Shown here piece by piece: positions 6,604 through 15,603 of a DNA stretch of 47,721 bases. Positions within the stretch are counted from its first letter, which is position 1, and every line of letters starts with the position of its first letter. The stretch lies in assembly GCF_029257255.1 (NCBI RefSeq), contig NZ_JARICI010000047.1:1-47721 (forward strand). Reading direction: 5' to 3'. The notes under the pieces were generated by a model that worked only from the letters and a program-made list of their open reading frames with translations, made no database searches and was not told the origin of the DNA. The stretch is from Sporosarcina sp. (lineage in GTDB: Bacteria > Bacillota > Bacilli > Bacillales_A > Planococcaceae). The translations under genes and the position numbers were made by a program.

Positions 6604-8988
6604 GTGACTTATCAAATTAGAAAAGCGGCAGTTTTAGGATCTGGTGTGATGGGTTCTGGTATTGCAGCACATTTAGCCAATATCGGAATTCCTGTTCTTT
6701 TACTGGACATCGTTCCACCAAAATTGGGTGCTGATGATGAAGCGAAAGGGCTTACGGTTGAGGATCCTAGATTCCGCAATAAGTTTGCTGCGACGGCGTT
6801 GGAGAAACTATTGAAACAAAAACCAGCTCCTCTTACAACAAAGAGAAACTTGTCACTAATTACACCAGGTAACTTTGAGGACGATTTGGAACGACTGTCT
6901 GAAGTAGATTGGATTATTGAAGTTGTCGTTGAAAACCTAGATATTAAGAAGAGTCTATATGAAAAAGTGGAAAGCGTAATCAAGCCAGGTACGATTGTTA
7001 CTTCCAATACATCTGGTATCAGTATCGAAGCAATGGCGGAAGGCCGTTCGGAAGATTTCCAAAAGCATTTCCTTGGAACGCACTTCTTTAATCCACCAAG
7101 ATACTTAAAATTACTAGAAATTATTCCTACTCAAAAAACTTCACCTGAAGTAATAGACTTCATGACAGAGTTTGGTGAAAACCGACTAGGTAAAGGTGTC
7201 GTTATTGCAAAAGATACACCAAACTTTATTGGTAACCGTATCGGAACGTATGGCTTGCAGGTAACATTGCATGAAATGCTCGAACGCGGCTATTCAATCG
7301 GTGAGATCGATTCCATTACGGGAACGTTAATCGGACGTCCGAAATCTGCGACATTCCGTACACTTGATGTAGTCGGACTTGATACGTATCAGCATGTTGC
7401 GAAAAATGTGTATGATCAGACGACTGGTGAAGAACAGCGCATTTTCGATCTTCCAGAAGTGGTTGTGAAAATGGTTGAAAAAGGCTGGATCGGTGCGAAA
7501 GCAAAGCAAGGCTTCTATAAGAAGGAAGGCCGCGAAATTCTTGAGCTAGACCTGAACACAATGGAATATGGACCTGCTCAGAAAATGAAAGCGCCTTCAA
7601 TCGAAATGGCAAAACAGCAAAAAGGATTAGCTAATAAAGTGAAGACTTTAGTGTATGCAAAAGACCGCGCTGGAGAGATTTTGTGGAATACACTTCTTCC
7701 ATCTATGCTGTATGCTGCAGAACTTCACGGCGAAATCGCAGACGATATCGTAGCAATTGATAATGGAATGAAGTGGGGCTTCGGCTGGACTCAGGGACCA
7801 TTTGAAATTTGGGACGCTATCGGTGTAGGCAAATCAGTTGATAGATTAAAAGAAGAGGGAAAAGAGATTCCTTCATTCGTACAGTCGTTGCTAGATAAAG
7901 GCTATCAAACTTTCTATAAAGAAGAAGATGGCGAGCTTTACTACTTTGACGGTACTGACTACCAAAAAGTACAAGTGAATGAGAGAGAAATTAATCTCAA
8001 AAGCTACAAGAAGAAACATGGCGTTATCAAAAAGAACTCAGGTGCTAGTCTGATTGATTTAGGCGACGGCATTGCATTGCTAGAGTTCCATTCACAGTCC
8101 AATGCAATCGGACTGGATATCACGCAAATGATCAACTTCGCGATTGACGAAGTGGAACAGAACTATAAAGGCCTTGTCATCGGGAACCAGGGGAAAAACT
8201 TCTGTGTTGGTGCAAACCTTGGAATGATCCTGATGGAAGCACAGGATGATAATATCTTTGAACTTGATTACGTAGTCCGTTCATTCCAGAGCGCGATGAT
8301 GAGAATTAAATATAGCAGTAAGCCAGTTGTCGCTGCACCATTCCAGATGACACTGGGCGGCGGAGCAGAAGTTTGTCTTCCGGCTGCACATATCCAGGCT
8401 TCCTCTGAAACATATATGGGGCTTGTAGAAGTAGGCGTCGGGTTGATCCCGGGCGGCGGCGGAAACGTCAACCTATACCAGAAACATCTGAAAGGTCTTC
8501 CAAACGGCGTGCCGATAGACTACCAGAATGTTGCGAATAAAGTATTCGAATCAATTGCAATGGCAAAAGTCTCTGCATCTGCAGACGAAGCTAGAGAAAA
8601 TAACTTCTTGGACTTTGCAGACGGTATCAGCTTCAATCCAGACCACTTGATTTACGATGCGAAGCAGGCAGCACTTTCATTATATGAAGCAGGCTATGTA
8701 GCGCCGAAGAAGGCGAAAGTTCCGGTAACGGGCGATTCAGGCTATGCAACATTGCTGTTAGCTGCGGAAGGTATGCACTTATCCGGCTTCATCAGCGATC
8801 ATGACTTGAAGATTGCAAAGAAATTGGCTTATGTAATTTCCGGAGGTAAGATTCCGTTCGGTACACTTGTTGATGAGGAGTACTTGTTGGATCTTGAGCG
8901 TGAGGCTTTCTTGAGCTTGGTGGCAGAGCCGAAATCACAACAGCGTATGCAGCATATGCTTGTGAAGGGCAAACCGTTACGTAACTGA
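6604..8988 (+). CDS. fadN: 3-hydroxyacyl-CoA dehydrogenase / enoyl-CoA hydratase
   Basis: 794 residues from GTG 6604, which sits 7 bases after GGAGG; the upstream in-frame ATG overlaps the FadR box and has no ribosome site. The N-terminus carries the NAD-binding fold (AVLGSGVMGSGIAAHLANIG, about residues 8-27) and the HFFNPP region, followed by the dehydrogenase C-domain. From about residue 480 there is a crotonase-like domain (KNFCVGANLG, then MTLGGGAEVCLPAA). It catalyses hydration of trans-enoyl-CoA and oxidation of 3-hydroxyacyl-CoA in fatty acid beta-oxidation. The size fits B. subtilis FadN. It is the first gene of fadNAE, under the FadR box. Confidence 0.93.
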   Translation: MTYQIRKAAVLGSGVMGSGIAAHLANIGIPVLLLDIVPPKLGADDEAKGLTVEDPRFRNKFAATALEKLLKQKPAPLTTKRNLSLITPGNFEDDLERLSEVDWIIEVVVENLDIKKSLYEKVESVIKPGTIVTSNTSGISIEAMAEGRSEDFQKHFLGTHFFNPPRYLKLLEIIPTQKTSPEVIDFMTEFGENRLGKGVVIAKDTPNFIGNRIGTYGLQVTLHEMLERGYSIGEIDSITGTLIGRPKSATFRTLDVVGLDTYQHVAKNVYDQTTGEEQRIFDLPEVVVKMVEKGWIGAKAKQGFYKKEGREILELDLNTMEYGPAQKMKAPSIEMAKQQKGLANKVKTLVYAKDRAGEILWNTLLPSMLYAAELHGEIADDIVAIDNGMKWGFGWTQGPFEIWDAIGVGKSVDRLKEEGKEIPSFVQSLLDKGYQTFYKEEDGELYYFDGTDYQKVQVNEREINLKSYKKKHGVIKKNSGASLIDLGDGIALLEFHSQSNAIGLDITQMINFAIDEVEQNYKGLVIGNQGKNFCVGANLGMILMEAQDDNIFELDYVVRSFQSAMMRIKYSSKPVVAAPFQMTLGGGAEVCLPAAHIQASSETYMGLVEVGVGLIPGGGGNVNLYQKHLKGLPNGVPIDYQNVANKVFESIAMAKVSASADEARENNFLDFADGISFNPDHLIYDAKQAALSLYEAGYVAPKKAKVPVTGDSGYATLLLAAEGMHLSGFISDHDLKIAKKLAYVISGGKIPFGTLVDEEYLLDLEREAFLSLVAEPKSQQRMQHMLVKGKPLRN

Positions 8989-9015
8989 TAGGAAGATGAT
9001 AAAGGAGGAAACAGA

Positions 9016-10191
9016 ATGCGCGAAGCAGTAATTGTAGCCGGTGCTCGAACACCGATTGGAAAAGCGGGAAGAGGTTCTTTGGCAACTGTCCGTCCGGATG
9101 ATCTAGGGGCGTTGACGATAAAGGAAACATTGAAACGTGCAGGAAATTATGATGGGCCGATTGATGATTTAATCATCGGCTGTGCAATGCCGGAAGCAGA
9201 ACAGGGGAATAACGTGGCGCGAAATATCGGCGCATTGGCGGGCTTACCTGATACAACACCTGCTGTAACGGTTAACCGTTTCTGTTCATCAGGATTGCAG
9301 ACGATTGCATATGCAGCAGAGCGGATTATGCTTGGTCATTCTGAAGCAATTATTGCTGGCGGCGTGGAATCCATGAGTATGATTCCGATGATGGGGAATA
9401 CAATCCGTCCAAACTTTAAATTAGCAGAAGAAGCACCTGAATATTACATGGGAATGGGGCATACAGCTGAACAGGTAGCTCAGAAGTATGAAATCTCACG
9501 TGAAGATCAGGATGCATTCGCTGTAGAATCTCACAGACGTGCAGAAGCTGCGATTAAAGCAGGCAAGTTCGTGGATGAAATCGTACCGGTCGAAGTGACA
9601 AAACGCTTTGTCGGTCCAGACGGCAAGTATCAAGAAAAAACTTCAATGTTTGAAATGGATGAAGGTGTACGTCCAGGAACAACTACGGAAGTACTTGGCA
9701 AATTACGCCCGGCATTCGTAGCAACTGGTTCTGTTACAGCAGGTAACGCTTCACAGACTTCTGATGGAGCAGCAACTGTACTGGTAATGGATTCCGAGCT
9801 TGCAGAGAAGCGTGGACTGAAGCCATTAGCAAAATTCCTTTCATTCGCAGTAGGCGGCGTGCCACCAGAAATCATGGGGATCGGGCCGATCGAAGCAGTT
9901 CCGAAAGCATTGAAGATTGCCGGTTTGTCCATTGAAGATATCGATCTGTGGGAGCTGAACGAAGCATTTGCTTCACAATCACTGGCAGTTATCCGTACTC
10001 TTGGACTTGATACAGATAAAGTAAACGTCAACGGTGGCGCTATCGCTACTGGTCACCCACTGGGCGCAACAGGAACAGTGTTGACACTGAAATTAATTAA
10101 CGAATTAAAGCGTCAAGGTAAGAAGTACGGTGTCGTTACTATGTGTATCGGCGGCGGAATGGGTGCTGCAGGGGTATTCGAAGTACTATAA
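9016..10191 (+). CDS. fadA: Acetyl-CoA acyltransferase (thiolase)
   Basis: 391 residues, the normal thiolase length. The acylated nucleophile is Cys90 in NRFCSSGLQT. The C-terminal catalytic motifs GGAIATGHPLGATG (His) and CIGGGMGAAG (Cys) are present, as is NEAFASQ. It cleaves 3-ketoacyl-CoA to acetyl-CoA and a chain two carbons shorter, the last step of the beta-oxidation cycle. AAAGGAGGAAACAG precedes the ATG, 27 bases after fadN, so the two are cotranscribed under FadR. Downstream is fadE with a 41-base gap. Confidence 0.94.
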   Translation: MREAVIVAGARTPIGKAGRGSLATVRPDDLGALTIKETLKRAGNYDGPIDDLIIGCAMPEAEQGNNVARNIGALAGLPDTTPAVTVNRFCSSGLQTIAYAAERIMLGHSEAIIAGGVESMSMIPMMGNTIRPNFKLAEEAPEYYMGMGHTAEQVAQKYEISREDQDAFAVESHRRAEAAIKAGKFVDEIVPVEVTKRFVGPDGKYQEKTSMFEMDEGVRPGTTTEVLGKLRPAFVATGSVTAGNASQTSDGAATVLVMDSELAEKRGLKPLAKFLSFAVGGVPPEIMGIGPIEAVPKALKIAGLSIEDIDLWELNEAFASQSLAVIRTLGLDTDKVNVNGGAIATGHPLGATGTVLTLKLINELKRQGKKYGVVTMCIGGGMGAAGVFEVL

Positions 10192-10232
10192 AACTTTGTA
10201 ATAAAAAAATGGGAGAAATAGGGGGAGTATAG

Positions 10233-12032
10233 ATGACTAAAGCTATGGAGGATACTAAAATGACAGATTTCGTAAAAGGTGGCGCATTTTTAACTGAGGA
10301 CATGGACGCTAACCGCGTCTTCACACCGGAAGATTTTACTGACGAGCAAAAAATGATCGCAAAAACAACGGAAGAGTACGTGAAAAACGACGTAGCGCCG
10401 TTGATTGAAAAGCTTGAAAACCATGAGTTCGAAAACTCCGTAACATTGCTGAAGAAAGCTGGAGACCTGGGTCTTCTTGCTGCAGATATTCCAGAAGAGT
10501 ACGAAGGTCTTGGATTAGACAAGATTTCATCTGCTTTGATTGCTGAGAAATTATCAGTAGCAGGCGGCTTCTCGATTACTCACGGTGCACACGTAGGTAT
10601 TGGTACGTTGCCGATCGTTTTATTCGGAAACCATGAGCAGAAGATGAAGTACTTGCCAAACTCTGCAAGCGGAGCGAAAATTTCAGCGTATGCATTGACA
10701 GAGCCAAGTTCAGGGTCAGACGCTTTAGGAGCAAAAACAACTGCTAAATTAAACGCTGAAGGTACACACTATGTACTGAATGGGGAGAAGCAGTGGATTA
10801 CAAACTCTGCATTTGCTGATGTATTCGTAGTTTATGCGAAAATTGATGGTGAGAAGTTCACAGCATTTATTGTAGAAAAAGAATATCCAGGCGTTTCTGT
10901 AGGACCTGAAGAGAAGAAAATGGGTATCAAATCATCTTCTACACGTACGTTGATTTTGGAAGATGCTCAAGTACCAGTTGAAAACTTGTTAGGTGAAATC
11001 GGACGCGGACACGTTATTGCGTTCAACATCTTAAACATCGGCCGTTACAAGCTTGGAGTAGGTACAGTAGGTGGATCTAAGCGCGCGCTTGAATTGGCTA
11101 TCAAATATGCGAACCAGCGCAAGCAGTTCGACACACCCATTTCTTCATTCAACCTGACGAAAGAAAAGTTCGGTACAATGGCTTCAATGCTTTATGCTAC
11201 TGAGAGCTTGATCTACCGTACAGTTGGTTACTTTGAAGAGCACAATGCTGCAATGAGCCCTGAAGAGCAAAAAGACGGAGCAAAAGTAGCAGCTTCAATT
11301 GCTGAATATGCTATTGAATGTTCTATCAACAAAGTAGTAGGATCTGAGGTATTGGACTACATCTCTGACGAAGCAGTTCAAATCCACGGCGGTTACGGCT
11401 TCATGGCAGAGTACGAAGTAGAGCGTATCTACCGTGACTCACGTATCAACCGTATCTTCGAAGGTACAAATGAAATCAACCGTATGATCGTTCCAGGAAC
11501 ATTCCTTAAGAAAGCAATGAAAGGCGAATTGCCATTGCTTCAGCAAGCCCAGGCTTTGCAGGGAGAATTGCTGTCTATGATGCCGGAAGAAGTTGGCGAC
11601 GAGCCATTGGCACAGGAGAAAGCACTTGTGAAGAACGCGAAGAAGATTGGTATTCTAGTAGCAGGTCTTGCTGCACAGCGTTACGGCACGAAGCTGGATC
11701 AAGAGCAGGAAATCCTTGTGAATATCGCAGACATTGCGAACGATCTATTCGGTATGGAGTCAGCACTTCTTCGTACGGAAAAAGCGATCAACAAAAACGG
11801 CGTAGAGAAAGAAAACCAGAAGCTTCTTTATACACAGATCTTCTGTCAGGAAGCGTTCGGACGTATCGAAGCAGCAGCAAAAGAAACATTGCTTGCAGCT
11901 GTGGACGGCGACAACCAGCGCATGATGATTTCTGCATTGCGTAAGTTGACTCGCAACAATCCTTACAACTTGATTGCTAAGAAGCGTGAAGCGGCTGAGA
12001 AGCTGATCGAAGCTGAAAAGTATATCGTTTGA
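10233..12032 (+). CDS. fadE: Acyl-CoA dehydrogenase
   Basis: 599 residues, an FAD enzyme that introduces the trans-2 double bond into acyl-CoA. Visible family parts are YALTEPSSGSDALGAK (FAD/substrate region), QIHGGYGFMAEYEVERIYRD and INRIFEGTNEINRMIVPG near residue 420, followed by an extra C-terminal helical domain of about 170 residues, as in B. subtilis FadE (594 aa). Two starts are possible: ATG 10233 after AGGGGGAGTATAG, or ATG 10260 after GGAGGATACTAAA. I keep the first. It is last in fadNAE and is followed by a terminator. Confidence 0.93.
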   Translation: MTKAMEDTKMTDFVKGGAFLTEDMDANRVFTPEDFTDEQKMIAKTTEEYVKNDVAPLIEKLENHEFENSVTLLKKAGDLGLLAADIPEEYEGLGLDKISSALIAEKLSVAGGFSITHGAHVGIGTLPIVLFGNHEQKMKYLPNSASGAKISAYALTEPSSGSDALGAKTTAKLNAEGTHYVLNGEKQWITNSAFADVFVVYAKIDGEKFTAFIVEKEYPGVSVGPEEKKMGIKSSSTRTLILEDAQVPVENLLGEIGRGHVIAFNILNIGRYKLGVGTVGGSKRALELAIKYANQRKQFDTPISSFNLTKEKFGTMASMLYATESLIYRTVGYFEEHNAAMSPEEQKDGAKVAASIAEYAIECSINKVVGSEVLDYISDEAVQIHGGYGFMAEYEVERIYRDSRINRIFEGTNEINRMIVPGTFLKKAMKGELPLLQQAQALQGELLSMMPEEVGDEPLAQEKALVKNAKKIGILVAGLAAQRYGTKLDQEQEILVNIADIANDLFGMESALLRTEKAINKNGVEKENQKLLYTQIFCQEAFGRIEAAAKETLLAAVDGDNQRMMISALRKLTRNNPYNLIAKKREAAEKLIEAEKYIV

Positions 12033-12046
12033 TTTGAATAAAAACG

Positions 12047-12080
12047 AAGCGCTCCGGTTTTATACGGAGCGTTTTGTTTT
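12047..12080 (+). terminator. Terminator of the fadNAE operon
   Basis: The stem CGCTCCG / CGGAGCG (12050-12056 and 12065-12071), extended by A-T pairs, is followed by TTTTGTTTTG, 15 bases after the fadE stop. Confidence 0.8.
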
Positions 12081-12123
12081 GAGTTTAGATTTGAAACATG
12101 TAAGTGAAGAGATACCGTTTCCC

Positions 12124-12288
12124 GGCGTTTTAGGCGGACGCGTTCCCGAGGGCGTGGCTTGAGCCAAGCGAACAGCGAAGGGTTCGCTTTGCCGTATTTC
12201 TGTGAACTTTACAGAAATTAAGGCATCTTCATTTGTTGCGGGGTCTCAAGGCGCACGCTGATCCTCCGGGAGTAGCCGCCCTGCACTT
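12124..12288 (-). repeat. GC-rich intergenic repeat, copy A (interrupted)
   Basis: AGGCGGACGCGTTCCCGAGG (12132-12151) is close to the reverse complement of the end of copy B at 12590-12610, and GCTGATCCTCCGGGAGTAGCC matches the reverse of its start. Compared with copy B, this copy has a middle insertion of roughly 60 bases (about 12180-12240) containing a TTTCTGT / ACAGAAA inverted repeat. This element class is common between genes in Bacillales. The segment is far more GC-rich than the surrounding AT-rich gap. Confidence 0.65.
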
Positions 12289-12290
12289 CG

Positions 12291-12492
12291 GTACACTGGT
12301 TTAGTGAGTATGAATTATTACGACTTTTATAGTGAGTAAAAATATATAGCAGAAACAGCTTCAGTAAAGGTCTACCTTTTTACTCTTCTTGAAGTATTTT
12401 AGTTCACGTGCAGATGAGTTCAATTTCAGTAACTACACAAATCACATCCCTAAATTTAGGGTGCTTTAGTAAGTATCATCCACTCGCGTTGC
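12291..12492. other. AT-rich spacer between the two GC-rich repeats
   Basis: No gene, RNA or recognised regulatory site was seen. TAGTGAGTA occurs twice (about 12303 and 12330), and CTAAATTTAG near 12451 is a small palindrome. Confidence 0.4.
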
Positions 12493-12622
12493 AAAGGATT
12501 GGAGCGGCAGGCGGCGACTCGGGGAGGATCAGCCCGACAGGTGATGACAACTTAGGGGAGCGAAGCGACCAAGTTGGCTCACCGCGGGCCCTCCCGAACG
12601 CGTCCGCCTAGAGCGCAAATCC
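12493..12622 (+). repeat. GC-rich intergenic repeat, copy B
   Basis: The element starts GATTGGAGCGGCAGGCGGCG and ends with GGGCCCTCCCGAACGCGTCC then GCCTAGAGCGCAAATCC. It is inverted relative to copy A. The middle (AACTTAGGGGAGCGAAGCGACCAAGTT) can fold on itself through AACTT/AAGTT. The termini AGGCGG...CCGCCT are also complementary. A short open frame across it is not a gene. Confidence 0.65.
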
Positions 12623-12629
12623 TTAACTA

Positions 12630-12660
12630 CCAGCCTACTGCCAGCCTACTGCCAGCCTTA
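12630..12660 (+). repeat. 11-base tandem repeat
   Basis: CCAGCCTACTG is repeated 2.8 times directly after GC-rich repeat copy B. It lies between the repeat and yusI and probably has no function. Confidence 0.7.
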
Positions 12661-12736
12661 CAAAGCATAACCACTACAATATTAGCTTCACACTACAGTT
12701 GTTTGATATACTGACGAAAAAGGAGAGGTTTTACAC

Positions 12737-13096
12737 ATGACAGTTACTTATTATGGCTACCCTAAATGCGGCACGTGCCGTAAAGCGAAGAAATGGTTGG
12801 AGAACGAGGGGATTTCACTTGAAGAGTATAATATCGCAGAACAGCCTCCAAGTGAAGAGACGCTGCGGACGATGATCGCAAACTCCGGTCTCGAAATGAA
12901 AAAGTTCTTTAACACGAGCGGCATGAAATACAGAGAGCTTCAATTGAAGGACAAACTACCTTCAATGTCAGACGATGAAAAGATCGCATTACTCGCTTCT
13001 GACGGCATGCTGATTAAGCGTCCGATCGTGACAGATGGTGATCATGTCACAGTTGGCTTTAATGAAGATACGTTTGCGGAAACATGGTCAAAGTAA
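12737..13096 (+). CDS. yusI: ArsC/Spx-family thiol protein YusI
   Basis: 119 residues of the arsenate reductase / Spx-like thioredoxin fold. A Cys-X-X-Cys pair sits at residues 11-14 (KCGTCRKAKKWL), and LIKRPIV follows near residue 93, the family's conserved RP motif. Spx itself has CXXC here but is about 131 residues and highly conserved; this shorter form matches B. subtilis YusI, also placed next to gcvH. The redox substrate is unknown. It is likely its own unit ahead of gcvH, with a 78-base gap. AAGGAGAGG precedes the ATG. Confidence 0.85.
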   Translation: MTVTYYGYPKCGTCRKAKKWLENEGISLEEYNIAEQPPSEETLRTMIANSGLEMKKFFNTSGMKYRELQLKDKLPSMSDDEKIALLASDGMLIKRPIVTDGDHVTVGFNEDTFAETWSK

Positions 13097-13174
13097 CACC
13101 CGAATCTTGTCTTTCATTCTGAACTATGGCAAACTAAATATAGATAAACTATTATAATTGTTGGAGGTTAAGAC

Positions 13175-13558
13175 ATGAGCACACCAAAAGAATTACGTTA
13201 TTCAGAAGAGCATGAATGGGTAAAAGAAGAAGACGGTAAATACCGTATCGGAATCACACATTTCGCACAGTCTGAACTAGGGGATATCGTTTTCGTTGAA
13301 CTTCCTTCAGTCGGGGACGAAGTGAAATCAGACGAGCCTTTCGGAAGCGTTGAATCAGTGAAAACTGTTTCTGAATTGTACGCTCCATTAACAGGTAAAG
13401 TAGTTGAAGTGAACGAAAACCTTGAAGACAGCCCTGAGCTGGTAAACGAATCTCCATATGAAGGCGCTTGGATGATCGTTGTGGAGATCGCTGACAAAGC
13501 AGAACTTGATGAATTGATGACAGCTGAGCAGTATGACGAAATGACAGCTGGCGAATAA
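13175..13558 (+). CDS. gcvH: Glycine cleavage system H protein
   Basis: 127 residues, the standard length. The lipoylated lysine is Lys63 in [15 protein letters not shown]. It carries the aminomethyl group between P and T proteins of glycine cleavage; in Bacillales it also serves as the entry point for lipoate assembly through octanoyl transfer to GcvH and LipL relay. Its partner lipA is 28 kb away in the window. gcvP and gcvT are not in the window. GGAGG lies 7 bases before the ATG, and a terminator follows directly. Confidence 0.94.
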   Translation: MSTPKELRYSEEHEWVKEEDGKYRIGITHFAQSELGDIVFVELPSVGDEVKSDEPFGSVESVKTVSELYAPLTGKVVEVNENLEDSPELVNESPYEGAWMIVVEIADKAELDELMTAEQYDEMTAGE

Positions 13559-13569
13559 GAAAACGAAAA

Positions 13570-13597
13570 GCACCGGAACGTTCTGGTGTTTTTTTTA
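13570..13597 (+). terminator. Terminator after gcvH
   Basis: CACCGGAA...TTCTGGTG (13571-13588) folds as a hairpin and is followed by eight or more T residues. It separates gcvH from yusF. Confidence 0.8.
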
Positions 13598-13617
13598 CAC
13601 TATAAGGAGGAAACTAG

Positions 13618-13983
13618 ATGGATCCGAAAGTACTTATTGTGGAAGGCAGTTCCGATCGCAGAAGGCTCATGCCGATGCTTGCGGAACCTGTAGTAATCAT
13701 TTGTACAAACGGCACGATCAGTTCCTATCATATAGAAGAACTTCTAGAGCCATACGAAGAGCAGGATCTATTCATCTTTATGGATGCGGATGCTTCAGGT
13801 GATTCCATAAGAAAGTTGTTTATACAACTTTACCCGGAAGCCAGGCACTTATTTACGGATCGGCTGTATCGGGAAGTGGCTACAACGCCGCTCAAAGTAT
13901 TGGCGGGCATTTTAGTCGCAGCAAATTTTAAAGTACATCCTAACTACTTGGCAGGTGGAGTAAATGGAAAATTGGACAATTGA
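13618..13983 (+). CDS. yusF: TOPRIM domain protein YusF
   Basis: 121 residues consisting of one TOPRIM fold. LIVEGSSDRR (residues 6-15) gives the catalytic Glu, and FIFMDADASGDSIR (about 52-65) the DxD motif. Related domains occur in primases, topoisomerases and RNase M5, all acting on nucleic acid phosphodiesters with Mg2+. The stand-alone protein matches B. subtilis YusF in size and location. TAAGGAGG precedes the ATG. Its end overlaps yusE by 20 bases, implying coupled translation. The actual substrate is unknown. Confidence 0.82.
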   Translation: MDPKVLIVEGSSDRRRLMPMLAEPVVIICTNGTISSYHIEELLEPYEEQDLFIFMDADASGDSIRKLFIQLYPEARHLFTDRLYREVATTPLKVLAGILVAANFKVHPNYLAGGVNGKLDN

Positions 13984-14263
13984 AGATTGGGAACGCGGGC
14001 AAGCGGCAGAGCGATTGGCCGCTTTTTATCTGTTCACTCCCATGTGCGGGACATGTGCTGTCGCTTCAAAAATGCTGACAGTGATCGAAGCAATGCGTCC
14101 TGAGTTAAAGATTGGTAAAGCAGATCTGAATTATACGGAACAATTAGCCTATGACTACGAAATTGAAAGTGTTCCATGTCTACTTGTCCATCGGCCCGGA
14201 CAGCCGGTTGAAAAGATCTATGCCTTTCAATCCGTACCTCACTTATTGGAAAAGTTGACTTGA
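13964..14263 (+). CDS. yusE: Thioredoxin-like protein YusE
   Basis: 99 residues with a thioredoxin-type active site MCGTC at 27-31 and ESVPCLLVHRPG carrying the cis-Pro. An extra Cys next to the cis-Pro is unusual and could join the redox cycle. The ribosome site GGTGGAG lies inside the end of yusF, with which it overlaps. It matches B. subtilis YusE by size and synteny. The stop codon overlaps the -35 box of the methionine transporter promoter. Confidence 0.82.
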   Translation: MENWTIEDWERGQAAERLAAFYLFTPMCGTCAVASKMLTVIEAMRPELKIGKADLNYTEQLAYDYEIESVPCLLVHRPGQPVEKIYAFQSVPHLLEKLT

Positions 14264-14289
14264 CATTCAATTTGAATATATGGTATAAG
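14260..14289 (+). promoter_or_regulatory. Sigma-A promoter of the metNPQ leader
   Basis: TTGACA (14260-14265) and TATAAG (14284-14289) are separated by 18 bases. The -35 hexamer overlaps the yusE stop codon (14261-14263). The SAM aptamer begins about 20 bases beyond the -10, as expected for an S-box leader. Confidence 0.75.
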
Positions 14290-14311
14290 TAGTACAACCA
14301 ATTGAATAATG

Positions 14312-14485
14312 ATACTCTTATAAAGAGCGGTGGAGGGAAGTGCCCTATGAAGCCCGGCAACCGTCACAATTGTGAAATGGTGCCAAGTCACTCAAAGCGA
14401 ACAGCTTTGACAGATGAGAGAACGGTAACGTACATAATTCATAAATACGTTCAGCCTTTCTGCTCGTCTGCAGAAGGGTTTTTTA
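14312..14485 (+). ncRNA. SAM-I riboswitch (S-box) with intrinsic terminator
   Basis: The leader holds the S-box core: CTCTTATAAAGAGCGGTGG, GAGGGA, CTATGAAGCCCGGCAACC and the closing GATGAGAG (14413-14420). The expression platform is a 9-bp terminator stem CCTTTCTGC / GCAGAAGGG (14455-14463 and 14470-14478) with six T residues (14479-14484). By known S-box behaviour, bound S-adenosylmethionine favours termination, so metNPQ is expressed when SAM is low. A long open frame starting at 14302 runs through it and is spurious upstream of 14581. Confidence 0.95.
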
Positions 14486-14580
14486 TATTCAAAAGCGGAA
14501 GATGCCGTTTAGCTCCGACAGGCACTGACGCATCGAGCTATCGAAACATAAACACGGATTTACTAAAGGCGGTGCAGAAA

Positions 14581-15603
14581 ATGATTCAACTGACAAATGT
14601 TCATAAAAGATTCCAATTGAACCAGACAGACATTGTTGCGGTCGACGATGTAACATTGTCTATTCGAGAGGGAGAAATTTTCGGCGTGATTGGATACAGC
14701 GGGGCGGGGAAAAGTACATTGATCCGGCTGTTGAACGGTTTGGAACAGCCGACTTCCGGAAGTATTGTAATCAATGATCTGGAGATGACTACACTTAAGG
14801 GTGCGGGTCTACGGAATGCACGACAGAAGATCAGTATGATTTTCCAACATTTTAATTTACTTTGGTCGCGTACAGTCGAAGATAATATTTCATTTCCATT
14901 AGAGATTGCAGGCGTGAAGAAAGCTGAACGCGAGCGGAAAGTGAAAGAACTGATTGATCTTGTTGGATTAACAGGCCGGGAAAAAGCCTATCCTTCACAG
15001 TTATCAGGTGGACAGAAACAGCGTGTCGGCATTGCTCGAGCGCTTGCCAATGACCCTGAAGTTTTACTTTGTGATGAGGCGACTTCAGCGCTGGATCCTG
15101 AGACGACAAATGCCATTTTGGATCTGTTGACGGAGATCAACGAACGTCTTGGACTGACGATCGTGCTCATAACACATGAAATGCACGTCATCCGGAAGAT
15201 TTGTCATCGTGTGGCGGTCATGGAAGCGGGCAAAGTGGTTGAAATCGGCAATGTGCTTGATGTTTTCCAATCACCGCAGGCCGAGATCACGAAGCGTTTT
15301 ATTTCTCAGGTTTCCGAAAATACAGATGCGGATAAAGCAATTAAGCATTTGCAGGAAGATACGAACGGCAAGCTGGTAAAGCTCACGTTCATTGGAGAAC
15401 GGACGGAGCAGCCGGTTTTGGCGGAATTAATCCGCAAGTTTGAAATTGATGTAAATATTGTACAGGGGAATATTTCCACATTGCGTGACGGTGCATACGG
15501 TACTTTAATGCTGCAGCTAATCGGCAACCCGGCAATCATAGATGAAGCGATCCTTTATCTGCACGCCAATGAAGTGAAGACGGAGGTGCTGACAAATGAT
15601 TGA
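14581..15603 (+). CDS. metN: Methionine ABC transporter ATP-binding protein
   Basis: 340 residues from ATG 14581, just after the riboswitch, with AAAGGCGGTG as ribosome site. Walker A is GYSGAGKST (38-46), the signature LSGGQKQR, Walker [13 protein letters not shown], and the H-loop ITHEMHV. The C-terminal roughly 80 residues form the NIL regulatory domain typical of MetN, where methionine binds and inhibits transport. It works with MetP and MetQ to import methionine. The gene overlaps metP by 8 bases. Confidence 0.95.
   Translation: MIQLTNVHKRFQLNQTDIVAVDDVTLSIREGEIFGVIGYSGAGKSTLIRLLNGLEQPTSGSIVINDLEMTTLKGAGLRNARQKISMIFQHFNLLWSRTVEDNISFPLEIAGVKKAERERKVKELIDLVGLTGREKAYPSQLSGGQKQRVGIARALANDPEVLLCDEATSALDPETTNAILDLLTEINERLGLTIVLITHEMHVIRKICHRVAVMEAGKVVEIGNVLDVFQSPQAEITKRFISQVSENTDADKAIKHLQEDTNGKLVKLTFIGERTEQPVLAELIRKFEIDVNIVQGNISTLRDGAYGTLMLQLIGNPAIIDEAILYLHANEVKTEVLTND

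Noticed and set aside
12408..12611. 67-codon frame running into GC-rich repeat copy B
   Set aside because: It has no ribosome site, and half of its length is repeat sequence.
13153..13158. TATAAT just before gcvH as a -10 box
   Set aside because: It is only a few bases from the ribosome site, so a transcript starting from it would lack a usable leader; no -35 is present.
14302..14580. 93-codon N-terminal extension of metN
   Set aside because: It is the SAM riboswitch and terminator; the protein starts at 14581 with a proper ribosome site.
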